Shown: positions 16,365-25,097 of the stretch, one piece after another
Layout of the letters: every line of letters begins with the position of its first letter
How positions within the stretch are numbered: the stretch's first letter is position 1
Assembly: GCA_964351395.1 (NCBI GenBank)
Contig: CAYGOF010000003.1
Span: 248,001 to 312,000 of the forward strand
Origin: Imperialibacter sp964351395
Lineage (GTDB): Bacteria; Bacteroidota; Bacteroidia; Cytophagales; Cyclobacteriaceae
DNA length: 64,000 bases
Reading direction: 5' to 3'
Position numbers and translations under genes: made by a program
The notes under the pieces: generated by a model
The model's database searches: none
Told to the model about the DNA's origin: nothing
What the model saw: the letters and a program-made list of their open reading frames with translations, nothing else

Positions 16365-18761
16365 CTATTCCTCTCTAAGGATTTTAGCTGGATCAGTAGC
16401 AGCTGCTCTCCGAACATGTAGCAATAGTGAAGCCCCCATAAGGAAGGCAATTGATACAGCTGCTGCTGGTAAATACCACCACGAGGTCTCAACATGAAAA
16501 GCGAATGAACGCAACCAGTGGCCAAGAAAATAGTAAGCAATCGGGCCACCAACCGCCAAGCCAACTATGAGAACAAGAGCAAAAGGCGATCCTATCCGCG
16601 ACATGATATGCCCTATGTCAGCGCCGAGAAGTTTCCTTATTCCCATTTCTTTTTTCCTGGTTTCAACAATGAATGCTGCCAATGCTAAAACTCCCAACAA
16701 AGAAATAAACACAATGACGCCCGCCGATACTCGGATAAAAAAGGAAAGGCGGTCATCTTCCCTGTAAGCAATATCAAGTGCGTCGGTCAACGAGGTGAAT
16801 TCAATGGCCTGTGCTATTCCCATGCCAGCAACTAAGTCAGACAACTTCTTTGTCTGATCTGCTATGTCGCCGTCCTCCAATTTAACAGCCAACAAATTCC
16901 GGTGAGCAGTCGGCACAATTTGCCATATCATCGGCTCTAGCTCCTGATAAAGTGATTGAAAATGGTAATTCTCCACTACACCAATGATGGTGCCGGTGTT
17001 GACTGAATCACTTAGCACCTTTGCAAATGCCTGATCGATCGCCGCTTCCGGCGATTCAAAACCAAATTGCTGTGTCGCCTTTCGGTTAAGAATAAAGGCA
17101 TGGCCAACATCTGAAGCAAAATCTCTATTAAAAAACCTTCCTGCGAGAAGCTTTACTCCATATACCTGTCCGAAATCGGCATCCACATAATTGGCATTCA
17201 TCATAGGCCGGGCCCCGGATGTGTCTGCTGCCAGCTTAAATTGTGCCCGGACATGGTCGCCGGTAATTGGCGTGATCGAAATTGTTGCAGCCTCTACGAA
17301 CGATTGCTGTAAAAAAACCTGTTTGATAGCGTCAGCCTTTGCATTTACCTGCGGGTCGGCAATACTCATCGTTACTACATGCTCTTTTGCAAAACCAAGC
17401 TGTTTGGTCTTGATGTAACGTAGCTGCTCGTCCATACCAAATGCTATAATCGCAAATAGCACAGAAACAAATAGTTGAACTGCAAGCAAGCCATACCTAA
17501 GTAGGAAGCTGCCGCTACCTTTATTAGCTCCTTTACTTTGAGTGAGTGAAATTGTTCGGGAAACCAACCAAAAGGGAATCAGACTTGAAATCAAAGCAAT
17601 AGCAAGTGCTATAAAAATAGTGCTGATATAGAAATTGGAGCCGGTAAATATGCCCGTTCGAAGAGTGATGTTAAGCATCGCCTCCAATTCAGGCAACAGA
17701 AAATAAGTAATCAAATTAACGATCAACATCACCACTATCAATAGGCTGGCTGACTCAAAAAATAATTGAATGTATTGTTGCCTCAGCGCCTCACCCATTA
17801 TTCTTCTAATGGCAAACTCTTTTGACCGCTTGATTAACAATGCAGTAGACAGGTTCACGAAATTGGCAATGGTGACGAAAAGAAGAAACAATGAAAGTAC
17901 AGCCAGCGCCAGGTTATTCAGGCGACTGCCCTTCCTACCTGAATCAAATTGGTGGCCTGTAGCATAGTGTACATCCTCCATCGGTACTGCATCCAGTGAA
18001 ATTACATCCCTCAATCCCTCAGGAAAATGCTCATTTATTATCCTCTCAAATTGAGACGCCAGGGCCTCCTCATCCAGCTTGTTTTTTAGTAGCATGTAGG
18101 TGAAATGGCCGGGAACAAGTGCTGCAATATTGTCTCTCATAGCGTTTTCAATATGAGAGTAGGGAGCTACCATGGCATACTGAACAGAAACGTTTTCCGG
18201 AAGATCCTTTATCACTGCCTTTACCTGCGCTATCAATTGTCCCGAAGGGGCGTCCAGTGAGACCGTCTTTCCAATGGGGTCATCCTCTCCAAAAAATCTT
18301 TGTGCCGTGGTTTGGTTGATGACGATCCCGTCGGGAGAATGAAGGGCATGAGTAAGGTCACCACTTTGTACCTCCGCAGAAAATACATCAAAAAAAGCTG
18401 AGTCAGCAAAAATGGTGAAAGTTTGCCCCAGCTCTTTGCCTTCGAAGCTAACGCCGACATTAGAATGCCTGTATCTGACGATCTCTTCTGCATCGGGCAT
18501 TTGTTCTTTCAACAAAGGTGCCAGCGACTTGGATGTGGCGGCATATATCGCCTCGGAGTCAGGTAAAGTGATTCTGGTGCTTAACCGTATTATTCTTTCA
18601 GACTGCTTGTGAAAGTGATCAAATGTAATGTGGTAGTATAACACCATTACCACCGGTACAAGCGCTCCAAGTCCAACAACAAATCCTGCTACTTGAAGAA
18701 AAGCAGTAGAACGGAACTTCCAAAGATTGCGGAGTGAGAAAAGAAAGTGATGCTTTATCAT
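16365..18761 (-). CDS. FtsX/MacB-type ABC transporter permease
   Basis: A 798-residue permease with duplicated FtsX architecture: a first transmembrane helix (about 20-42), a large periplasmic MacB-like domain (about 45-270), three helices (about 285-395), a fourth connecting helix (about 425-445), a second periplasmic domain (about 450-660), and three final helices (about 675-795) with RKKEMGIRKLLGA between them. RSKEFAIRRIMGE is the matching motif in the first half. Such Bacteroidetes proteins work with a separate MacB-type ATPase, here not in the window, in export or mechanotransmission across the envelope. It ends 6 bp from the convergent Cys-rich lipoprotein gene. Confidence 0.92.
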   Translation of the reverse strand: MIKHHFLFSLRNLWKFRSTAFLQVAGFVVGLGALVPVVMVLYYHITFDHFHKQSERIIRLSTRITLPDSEAIYAATSKSLAPLLKEQMPDAEEIVRYRHSNVGVSFEGKELGQTFTIFADSAFFDVFSAEVQSGDLTHALHSPDGIVINQTTAQRFFGEDDPIGKTVSLDAPSGQLIAQVKAVIKDLPENVSVQYAMVAPYSHIENAMRDNIAALVPGHFTYMLLKNKLDEEALASQFERIINEHFPEGLRDVISLDAVPMEDVHYATGHQFDSGRKGSRLNNLALAVLSLFLLFVTIANFVNLSTALLIKRSKEFAIRRIMGEALRQQYIQLFFESASLLIVVMLIVNLITYFLLPELEAMLNITLRTGIFTGSNFYISTIFIALAIALISSLIPFWLVSRTISLTQSKGANKGSGSFLLRYGLLAVQLFVSVLFAIIAFGMDEQLRYIKTKQLGFAKEHVVTMSIADPQVNAKADAIKQVFLQQSFVEAATISITPITGDHVRAQFKLAADTSGARPMMNANYVDADFGQVYGVKLLAGRFFNRDFASDVGHAFILNRKATQQFGFESPEAAIDQAFAKVLSDSVNTGTIIGVVENYHFQSLYQELEPMIWQIVPTAHRNLLAVKLEDGDIADQTKKLSDLVAGMGIAQAIEFTSLTDALDIAYREDDRLSFFIRVSAGVIVFISLLGVLALAAFIVETRKKEMGIRKLLGADIGHIMSRIGSPFALVLIVGLAVGGPIAYYFLGHWLRSFAFHVETSWWYLPAAAVSIAFLMGASLLLHVRRAAATDPAKILREE

Positions 18762-18802
18762 AAAACTAAATTATTAGTCAATTAACTAATAATTTAGTTT
18801 TT
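18762..18802. repeat. AT-rich 17-bp perfect hairpin abutting the FtsX-type start codon
   Basis: Arms AAAACTAAATTATTAGT (18762-18778) and ACTAATAATTTAGTTTT (18785-18801), 6-nt loop CAATTA. On the minus strand it lies after the stop of the GH144 gene, then directly precedes the ATG of the FtsX-type gene (first arm base adjacent to 18761). It may terminate the utilisation-locus transcript or serve as operator/attenuator for the permease gene. Confidence 0.7.
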
Positions 18803-18830
18803 AAACAACGCAAATTGTCTTTGCTTTTCT

Positions 18831-20183
18831 TTAATAAGTAAATCCAAGCTTGTCCAGGCCTTGCTGCACTTCAGGAGCCGACATAAACAAATCCCACAAA
18901 AGGCCTGATCGATGGTTTTCAATCATCACCACTTCCGGGCCCTGATCGATGGCCAGGTACCATTTTACGCCCCAGTCCTTTTCTTCACTGAATGCATCAT
19001 AGAAGCCATATTCTCCCCATACCTTATCTCCCAGATCGAAGTAGAGGTGTTTCATTACTTTCATGCTTTCCTTAGGTGTATAGGGGAAAGAGGACAGTGC
19101 AGCAGTTGGGGTAATCACTCCCAGGTCTTCATCCATCGGACGGTGAGCCGCATAAAATCCCGTTGAGTAGCTGGCGGTCAGGCCCCAGCAATCCTCACCA
19201 TAACCTTTATACCCTTTAGGGTTTTCAATGCACCATTGGCGATTGATCAACGTGTGTTTCCTGTTTTCCTCCCAATAATTGGCGTATTTGTCATTAAGGT
19301 TACGGGGATCCAGCCCCACAAAGGAATAGTGTGCCCAAAACAAAGGGCCACCAAATTGAGCGGCTCCATTGTGCCGAAGGTTCAGATGATAACCATACTG
19401 CGAATGACTGGAATCGTTGACAATTCCACCGCTTCGTGCCCAACCTTCATGATACACTTCGGCAGGAATACCATGCGTTGGAGAGGAAGCTGCCAGCACG
19501 TACATGATTAGGCATTCATTCCACCCTTCTACTGCAAAATTCATTTTCCATTCTTTGTCAGGCGACCAATGCCAATAAAGCATATCTTGTCCTCCGCGGC
19601 GGTACCAGTCCCATTCAACCTCTTTCCACAGTGTGTCAATTCGTTGTGCCAATTCCTTTTCCTGACCGTTACCATCATTGAAATATTGGCGAACTGCCAA
19701 AAGTCCCTGAATGAGATAGGCTGTTTCAACGAGGTCCCCTCCATTATCATCAGGTCCAAATGGCTTGACCTTGCCGGTTTCTCCATTGATCCAGTGTGAC
19801 CAGGCCCCGTGAAAGCGATCAGCTGTTTCCAGAAAACCAACTATTTTTGTCATACGCTCAAGCCCTTGTTCCCTGGTGATAAAGCCTCGTTTGATGCCCA
19901 CCAGAATCGCCATCACCCCAAACCCGCTACCGCCTGTTGTAACAATGTGCTTGTCGTTATCAGGATAGTTACCATCGGTGTGAAAGCGCTCTCTGGCCAT
20001 CCCTGAATTGGGCTCTGCCCCGTCCCAGAAATACTGAAAAGTGCGGTACTCCACCAGCGTCATGAGTGAATCGTCGCTGATGGTTGATTCAGCATCTGCC
20101 CCCTCTTCTGAAGGCTTATTTGGGCTGCAGGCACTTAGCCCGAAAACAACCAGCATCACAAAAATTGAAAGGTAGTTCTTCAT
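18831..20183 (-). CDS. GH144-type endo-beta-1,2-glucanase-like lipoprotein
   Basis: A 450-residue lipoprotein (signal ending LSAC) of the PF10091 glucoamylase-like family, now partly classified as GH144 (endo-beta-1,2-glucanase in Chitinophaga). Recognisable segments are RTFQYFWDGAEPNSGMARER, TTGGSGFGVMAILVGIKRG, LETADRFHGAWSHWINGETG, GGDLVETAYLIQGLLAVRQY, DMLYWHWSPDKEW, WGLTASYSTGFYAAHRP and LLWDLFMSAPEVQQGLDKLGF. An (alpha/alpha)6 barrel is expected. It is the last gene of the susCD locus and 6 bp after its longer paralogue. Substrate is inferred from the family; dextran-like or other glucans remain possible. Confidence 0.88.
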   Translation of the reverse strand: MKNYLSIFVMLVVFGLSACSPNKPSEEGADAESTISDDSLMTLVEYRTFQYFWDGAEPNSGMARERFHTDGNYPDNDKHIVTTGGSGFGVMAILVGIKRGFITREQGLERMTKIVGFLETADRFHGAWSHWINGETGKVKPFGPDDNGGDLVETAYLIQGLLAVRQYFNDGNGQEKELAQRIDTLWKEVEWDWYRRGGQDMLYWHWSPDKEWKMNFAVEGWNECLIMYVLAASSPTHGIPAEVYHEGWARSGGIVNDSSHSQYGYHLNLRHNGAAQFGGPLFWAHYSFVGLDPRNLNDKYANYWEENRKHTLINRQWCIENPKGYKGYGEDCWGLTASYSTGFYAAHRPMDEDLGVITPTAALSSFPYTPKESMKVMKHLYFDLGDKVWGEYGFYDAFSEEKDWGVKWYLAIDQGPEVVMIENHRSGLLWDLFMSAPEVQQGLDKLGFTY

Positions 20184-20189
20184 AGTCGT

Positions 20190-22196
20190 TTATCTATTGG
20201 AAGTAAATCCAAGTTTATCGAGCCCGGGCTGTACTTCAGGCGCACTCATGAAGAGGTCCCATAACAATCCGGATCTATAATTTTCTATCATCACCACAAT
20301 CGGCCCTTGGTCAATAGCAAGGTAGGAATTAGCTGTCCAACCTTCAGTAATATTAAAAGCGTCGTAAAATCCATTTTCGCCTAGCAGCCTATCTCCCAGG
20401 GTATAGTAGAAAAACTTAAGTGCTTTCATCGACTCCAACGGCGTATAAGGAAAGGAAGACAATGCGGCAGTCGGCGTAATCACACCCAGGTCGTTGGTCG
20501 GTGAATGGGCTGAGTAGCCACTTTGGTTGTCACTCGCTGTTAATCCCCAGCATTCGTCGCTATACCCCACATATTTTTGTGGGTTGGCTATACTGTAGGC
20601 CTGATTGATTCGGCTATGAGCCACGTTCTGGTCCCAGTAGTTCCCATAGGTGTCGCTCAAGCCGTGGGGGTCGAGCCCAAGAAACGAATAATGAGCAAAG
20701 AATAACGGCCCACCATAATTGTAGCCTAAAGGCAACTCAATATCGTAGAACTTGCGCCCATTTTTGATCGATCCGTTGCCTGCCCATCCGTTATGGTAAA
20801 CCTCCGCTGGTATGGGGTGAGTAGGTGAAGCGGCAGCAAGGAAATAAGTAATCAGGGCCTCGTTGTAGCCTCTTATCTGGAGATTCATCTGCCAGTCGTA
20901 GTTGGGTGACCAGTGCCAGTAAAGCACCTTTTCTCCACCTTTGGTATGCCAGTCCCACTCTACGGCCTCCCACATGGTATTGATCCTGCTGATGAGGTCG
21001 GCTTCAGCAACATTATTAGCATCCAGGTATTGACGAACCGTGAGCAGCCCTTGTACCAGAAACGAGGTTTCCACTAAGTCAGCACCGTCATCTTTGGCAC
21101 TGAATGGCTGCACATGGCCGGTATCGCCATTGAGCCAGTGGGGCCACACCCCATGGAAACGGTCGGCGGTTTCCAGAAAGCTGATCACCTTTGCAAAATG
21201 ATCAACACCCTGTTGGCGGGTAATGAAGCCACGCTCAATACCCACAATAATAGCCATCAAGCCAAACCCAGTACCCCCAGTAGTGACAGTGCTACCCGAA
21301 GAGTTTCGTTCCTTGGCCATTCCACTCGCCGGGTGAGCGTCGTCGTAAAAATACCTGAAGGTCTTTTGCTGCACCAAAGTGAGCAGTGCTTCATCGCTGA
21401 TTTCTGGAAAGGCTGGGTTAGGGTCGGTAGTGGTGTAAAATGCTTGTTGATAAAACTTGAAAATCTCTCCGTCTGCGCCCTTTATTCCGTCATAAAGCCA
21501 TACCTGAGCTTTGGTAAGTCCTTTGAGTGAGCTCTCTGGAGAAATACTGAGCGTTTTCTTGTCGGCAGAAAGCGTAATCAGAGAGGGTGTTAAACCACTG
21601 GCTGAAAACAACCTGACAGTTGACCCATTGATGGTAGTTTCGTCAACAGCGGATGAAAAAGTAATCGCTATGGTTGGACTTAAGCCGATATCAAGAATCC
21701 GTTCGGCACCGCGATAATCAACTTCGTCGATGATCAATTGAGTAATTGTAATTTCTTTGGGTATAGTTTGAAAGGATACGGTTAATCCCGGAAACTTTTC
21801 ACTATTGACACCTTTCAGGGTGTTTTTTAATTCAAAAGTATATTGCTCGTCGCCCTCCAGTTCTTTGGACGGCAAAGCGGAAAAAGTTTTGTCATCATCG
21901 AGGTAGGAAAATGCGAGATCGACGGTAATGCCTTCGCTATCAGAAAGCCGAACAGAAGATTCCACAGTAGCTCTGTCAAGCGGAGAGGTAAATGTGAAGA
22001 CCAATGGCGCATCAATAGGCGCTTCTGTATTCTCCAACTGATTATTAAGATTCAGGGAGTAGCTGCCTATATTACCTTTTGACAACTGCAAAACCAGGTC
22101 GGTCGCAGGGTTTCCGTTCTCCTCATCTCCGCCACAAGAAAAAAGGAATAAGAAAGCGAATAAAAAAAACAGATTTGGGAGTTTGGTGTGCATCAA
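20190..22196 (-). CDS. Ig-like (Big_5) plus GH144-type glucanase, multidomain lipoprotein
   Basis: A 668-residue lipoprotein (signal ending LFSC). Residues about 35-260 hold two bacterial Ig-like domains of the Big_5 kind (APLVFTFTSPLDRATVESSVRL; IAITFSSAVDETTINGSTVRL). The rest is a catalytic domain paralogous to the adjacent 450-residue enzyme: KTFRYFYDDAHPASGMAKER, TTGGTGFGLMAIIVGIERG, ETADRFHGVWPHWLNGDTG, DECWGLTASDNQSGYSAHSP, LLWDLFMSAPEVQPGLDKLGF. The Ig-like modules probably hold the enzyme away from the membrane at the cell surface. Two such enzymes may divide long-chain and short-chain cleavage; that split is inference. Confidence 0.88.
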   Translation of the reverse strand: MMHTKLPNLFFLFAFLFLFSCGGDEENGNPATDLVLQLSKGNIGSYSLNLNNQLENTEAPIDAPLVFTFTSPLDRATVESSVRLSDSEGITVDLAFSYLDDDKTFSALPSKELEGDEQYTFELKNTLKGVNSEKFPGLTVSFQTIPKEITITQLIIDEVDYRGAERILDIGLSPTIAITFSSAVDETTINGSTVRLFSASGLTPSLITLSADKKTLSISPESSLKGLTKAQVWLYDGIKGADGEIFKFYQQAFYTTTDPNPAFPEISDEALLTLVQQKTFRYFYDDAHPASGMAKERNSSGSTVTTGGTGFGLMAIIVGIERGFITRQQGVDHFAKVISFLETADRFHGVWPHWLNGDTGHVQPFSAKDDGADLVETSFLVQGLLTVRQYLDANNVAEADLISRINTMWEAVEWDWHTKGGEKVLYWHWSPNYDWQMNLQIRGYNEALITYFLAAASPTHPIPAEVYHNGWAGNGSIKNGRKFYDIELPLGYNYGGPLFFAHYSFLGLDPHGLSDTYGNYWDQNVAHSRINQAYSIANPQKYVGYSDECWGLTASDNQSGYSAHSPTNDLGVITPTAALSSFPYTPLESMKALKFFYYTLGDRLLGENGFYDAFNITEGWTANSYLAIDQGPIVVMIENYRSGLLWDLFMSAPEVQPGLDKLGFTSNR

Positions 22197-22265
22197 GTGG
22201 GAGGAGAAAATGAGAGGGTTCCGCTGTGGGAACCCTCAAAATATTAGTTCAAATTAATTCGCTAA

Positions 22266-23540
22266 TTAAGGCTTTTCTGAATCGTACATCTTTTTGATTT
22301 CCTCAGCGGTAACCGCTACGGAGAACATACGCACATCGTCAAGTTTCCCTTTAAAGTGCTGTGCAGTTGGGAGGTCGTAATTACCCCATGTTTCGGTACT
22401 CCAAAGTGTTCCACCTCTTGATTGTACGAAGCCAAATGCTAACACATTTTCTACTTCGCCACTGTTATCAAATTTAAGTCCAACTGCTGTAGGATCCTTC
22501 TCAGTCGAGGGCCACAAGGCAAATTCTTGTCTCTTCTTTAAGTCGCCATTAATGTAAAGCTCACGGTATTTTAAAGTTCCACTGTACACAAAAGTTACGT
22601 GCACCCATACATCCTTCAACAGGGTCGATAAATCACCATTGGCTTTACTGAATGTCGTTCCTTGCCATCCCTCGTTGTCCTTTGTTTTACCATCACCATT
22701 CCACACAAGATCTCCACCAGTTCCTGTAGTTCCGTCACCATATTCCATGGTAGAAGCGACTTTGAAGTCACGATAGCTACCTGTTATTTCAGTTTGGAAA
22801 CCATGGAATGCCCCCAATCCCATCACAAAATGTCCAGTGGGATCTCCAGTTTCATTCACATGTCCTTCAGAGTTGGTCTTTGCCCAATAGCTAAGTGTAA
22901 AATCTGCTCTGTTCATTAGCTCTGCGGCATAAGGCACTTCGATGATACTTACATCTCCATCAAATGTTGCAGCTTTTCCAGCCGCTGCATTTCTTGAATC
23001 AGTATATGTAATCGAAATCTCAGCATTGGCATCGAAGTCACCTACCTGATCATTGGCGTTTTCTTCGAATGTCCAGTGTGCAATCACGTTCTGAGGAGTA
23101 AATGCTCCTACTGTAGTAAAGGTTCTGACAATATCCGTTCCTAATGTTTTTCCTTTCGTTGAGGCGAGTCCGGCTTTTAGTGTCAGAATATAAAGCGAAC
23201 CACCAGAAAGTGGTTCGGCAGGAGTAATTGTCAATGCTCTGCCAGCAGCTGTAGCGTTGATCGCTACACTTGCGTCGTCAAAATCATTTACCAATGTGAT
23301 ATTGGAAGAGACCGTCCCGGGATCAAGGTCAGTAGAGAAAACGCCTGAAATGACAGAGGTTACAGATACGCCATCGGGGCTCGTTGCACCATTCAGGTCA
23401 TCGTCGCCTGCATTCAAACTCGTTAGCGTCAGTTCAACGGCAGCTTCTTCATCGCTGCCTCCGCAACTAACCACAAAGGAAACCGCAGCCACCAAAACTA
23501 GTGTCCACAGTGAGTTAGAGATTAATTTTATCTTCTTCAT
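22266..23540 (-). CDS. Big_5/LamG surface lipoprotein of the utilisation locus
   Basis: A 424-residue lipoprotein (signal ending FVVSC). Residues about 35-145 form a Big_5-type Ig-like domain (SVISGVFSTDLDPGTVSSNITLVND; ALTITPAEPLSGGSLYILTL). From about 150 a LamG/concanavalin-like fold begins with IAHWTFEENANDQVGDFDA and ends in HFKGKLDDVRMFSVAVTAEEIKKMY. Lying between susD and the GH144 genes, it is in the position of a surface glycan-binding protein. No hydrolase motif is visible. Expected to be exposed on the outer membrane and to bind the glucan for SusC/D. Confidence 0.85.
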   Translation of the reverse strand: MKKIKLISNSLWTLVLVAAVSFVVSCGGSDEEAAVELTLTSLNAGDDDLNGATSPDGVSVTSVISGVFSTDLDPGTVSSNITLVNDFDDASVAINATAAGRALTITPAEPLSGGSLYILTLKAGLASTKGKTLGTDIVRTFTTVGAFTPQNVIAHWTFEENANDQVGDFDANAEISITYTDSRNAAAGKAATFDGDVSIIEVPYAAELMNRADFTLSYWAKTNSEGHVNETGDPTGHFVMGLGAFHGFQTEITGSYRDFKVASTMEYGDGTTGTGGDLVWNGDGKTKDNEGWQGTTFSKANGDLSTLLKDVWVHVTFVYSGTLKYRELYINGDLKKRQEFALWPSTEKDPTAVGLKFDNSGEVENVLAFGFVQSRGGTLWSTETWGNYDLPTAQHFKGKLDDVRMFSVAVTAEEIKKMYDSEKP

Positions 23541-23582
23541 AGTGTTGTATTTAATATTTATTGAGGTTTAAAATTTGTTTTG

Positions 23583-25097
23583 TTAGTACAATGGGTTCTG
23601 ATCGAGCGTGCCTTCAGACAGGTCTACTTCAGTCTGTGGTACAGGAAGCAACTCATGCTTCCCAGTCACAAAACCCAGCGGTCCCAGCATGGAAGATGCC
23701 TTCCCTGTTCTTACCAGGTCCCAATACCGGTGACCTTCCATGGCCAGTTCGTGACGTCGCTCATCGATGATTAAATCTCTGAGCACATCTTTGTTTGTTT
23801 CCGTAATATCGGGCGGCAAAGCCGCATTTGCACCACGAGCCCGTGCCCTTACCTTATTGAGTTGAATCAATGCCTGAGTAGCCTTATTGTTCTCATTTAA
23901 CGCTTCGGCGGCTATCAATAGTACATCGGCGTAACGTACAATACGACGGTTATGGCCCCAGGAGGTCATGGTATTATTACCCTCGGTCCACACTTTTTGA
24001 TTATAGGTCTCTCTTTCAATCAGGTTGCCATTAGCATCCCGGGTTTCATCAGGCGTAGTACCGTCACCAATGGTAACAACCCCTCCCAGTACGTCGCCCA
24101 GGAAGATGATAGTGGCATCCATTCGTGGATCGTTGTTTTCGAATGAGTTGATCAAGTCGACAGACGGGCGATTAAAACCCCAACCCCTGTTAGGTGTTCC
24201 ACGGATACCCTGTGCATTGGCATACTGATTGCCTCCATTATTGGTGCCTTCGTTGCGGCGGGCACCTATCTCAAAGATGGATTCCACCCCATGTTCTCCC
24301 GCCTCTCCGAAAGCATCATTGAAATCTGGTTCCAGGTCGTACTGTCCAGAATTAATTACCTCAAGGGCAAACGACTCTGCTTTCACAAAATCTCCGGTAA
24401 AAAGATACATTTTAGCCAACAAGGCCTTGGCGGCACCTCTCGTCGCACGACCCAGGTCTTCGGTAGCCCATTCACTTTTCTCAGGCAAAGTGGCTGCAGC
24501 AAAGAGCAGGTCTTCTTCAATAAGGCCATAAATTTGCTCCTTTGTTGCTCGTGGTGCTTTTAGTGGCGGTGTAAGTGAAGTGATCAGAGGAACGCCACCC
24601 CAGGCACGAACGAGATCAAAATAAAAGAGGCCACGGAGAAACCGGGCTTCAGCTACGTACAAATCAATCTTAGCCTGATCCATGGCAATTTCAGGCACTT
24701 TCTCAATCACCACATTGGCCCGCTTCACCCCTTCGTAAAGGGATGCCCACCACCGATCAAGCCCATCGGCTGTGGTGTTGAAAGTAAAGTTGTCATACGG
24801 GCCAAGCGTAGGCAATTGATCATTAGGGTTACTGCCTTTTCGGGCATCGTCCGACATTATGTCAAGGATTGGATACCCACCTGAATGGTAGGACCAGTTG
24901 CGAAGGGTGCTATAAGTAGCATTTGTTGCCAGCAGTGCATCAGCCGCCGACTGCGGAAATGATGCCTGTGTAAGATCGCCCTGCGGACTGATGTCCAGAA
25001 AATCCTGACAAGCAAAAGGGACGGATACAAGCAATACCATTGCGCCCTTTTTAGCTATTTGTGATAGGTATGGTCTATAATTCATTAGGTAGCTCAT
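23583..25097 (-). CDS. susD: SusD/RagB-family nutrient-binding lipoprotein
   Basis: A 504-residue protein with signal ending VPFAC and CQDFLDISPQGDLTQ at the mature start, then the TPR-like SusD fold: LRGLFYFDLVRAWGGVPL (about 150-170) and the C-terminal DERRHELAMEGHRYWDLVRTG (about 455-475), followed by a terminal NQNPLY-type end. It captures the glycan at the surface and caps SusC. The start codon overlaps the susC stop by 1 bp (TAATG), so the two are translationally coupled. An alternative ATG lies 4 codons downstream. Confidence 0.97.
   Translation of the reverse strand: MSYLMNYRPYLSQIAKKGAMVLLVSVPFACQDFLDISPQGDLTQASFPQSAADALLATNATYSTLRNWSYHSGGYPILDIMSDDARKGSNPNDQLPTLGPYDNFTFNTTADGLDRWWASLYEGVKRANVVIEKVPEIAMDQAKIDLYVAEARFLRGLFYFDLVRAWGGVPLITSLTPPLKAPRATKEQIYGLIEEDLLFAAATLPEKSEWATEDLGRATRGAAKALLAKMYLFTGDFVKAESFALEVINSGQYDLEPDFNDAFGEAGEHGVESIFEIGARRNEGTNNGGNQYANAQGIRGTPNRGWGFNRPSVDLINSFENNDPRMDATIIFLGDVLGGVVTIGDGTTPDETRDANGNLIERETYNQKVWTEGNNTMTSWGHNRRIVRYADVLLIAAEALNENNKATQALIQLNKVRARARGANAALPPDITETNKDVLRDLIIDERRHELAMEGHRYWDLVRTGKASSMLGPLGFVTGKHELLPVPQTEVDLSEGTLDQNPLY

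Noticed and set aside
18831..22196. Two adjacent glucanases as an assembly duplication
   Set aside because: The copies differ in length and at many residues and have different N-terminal domains, so they are genuine paralogues.
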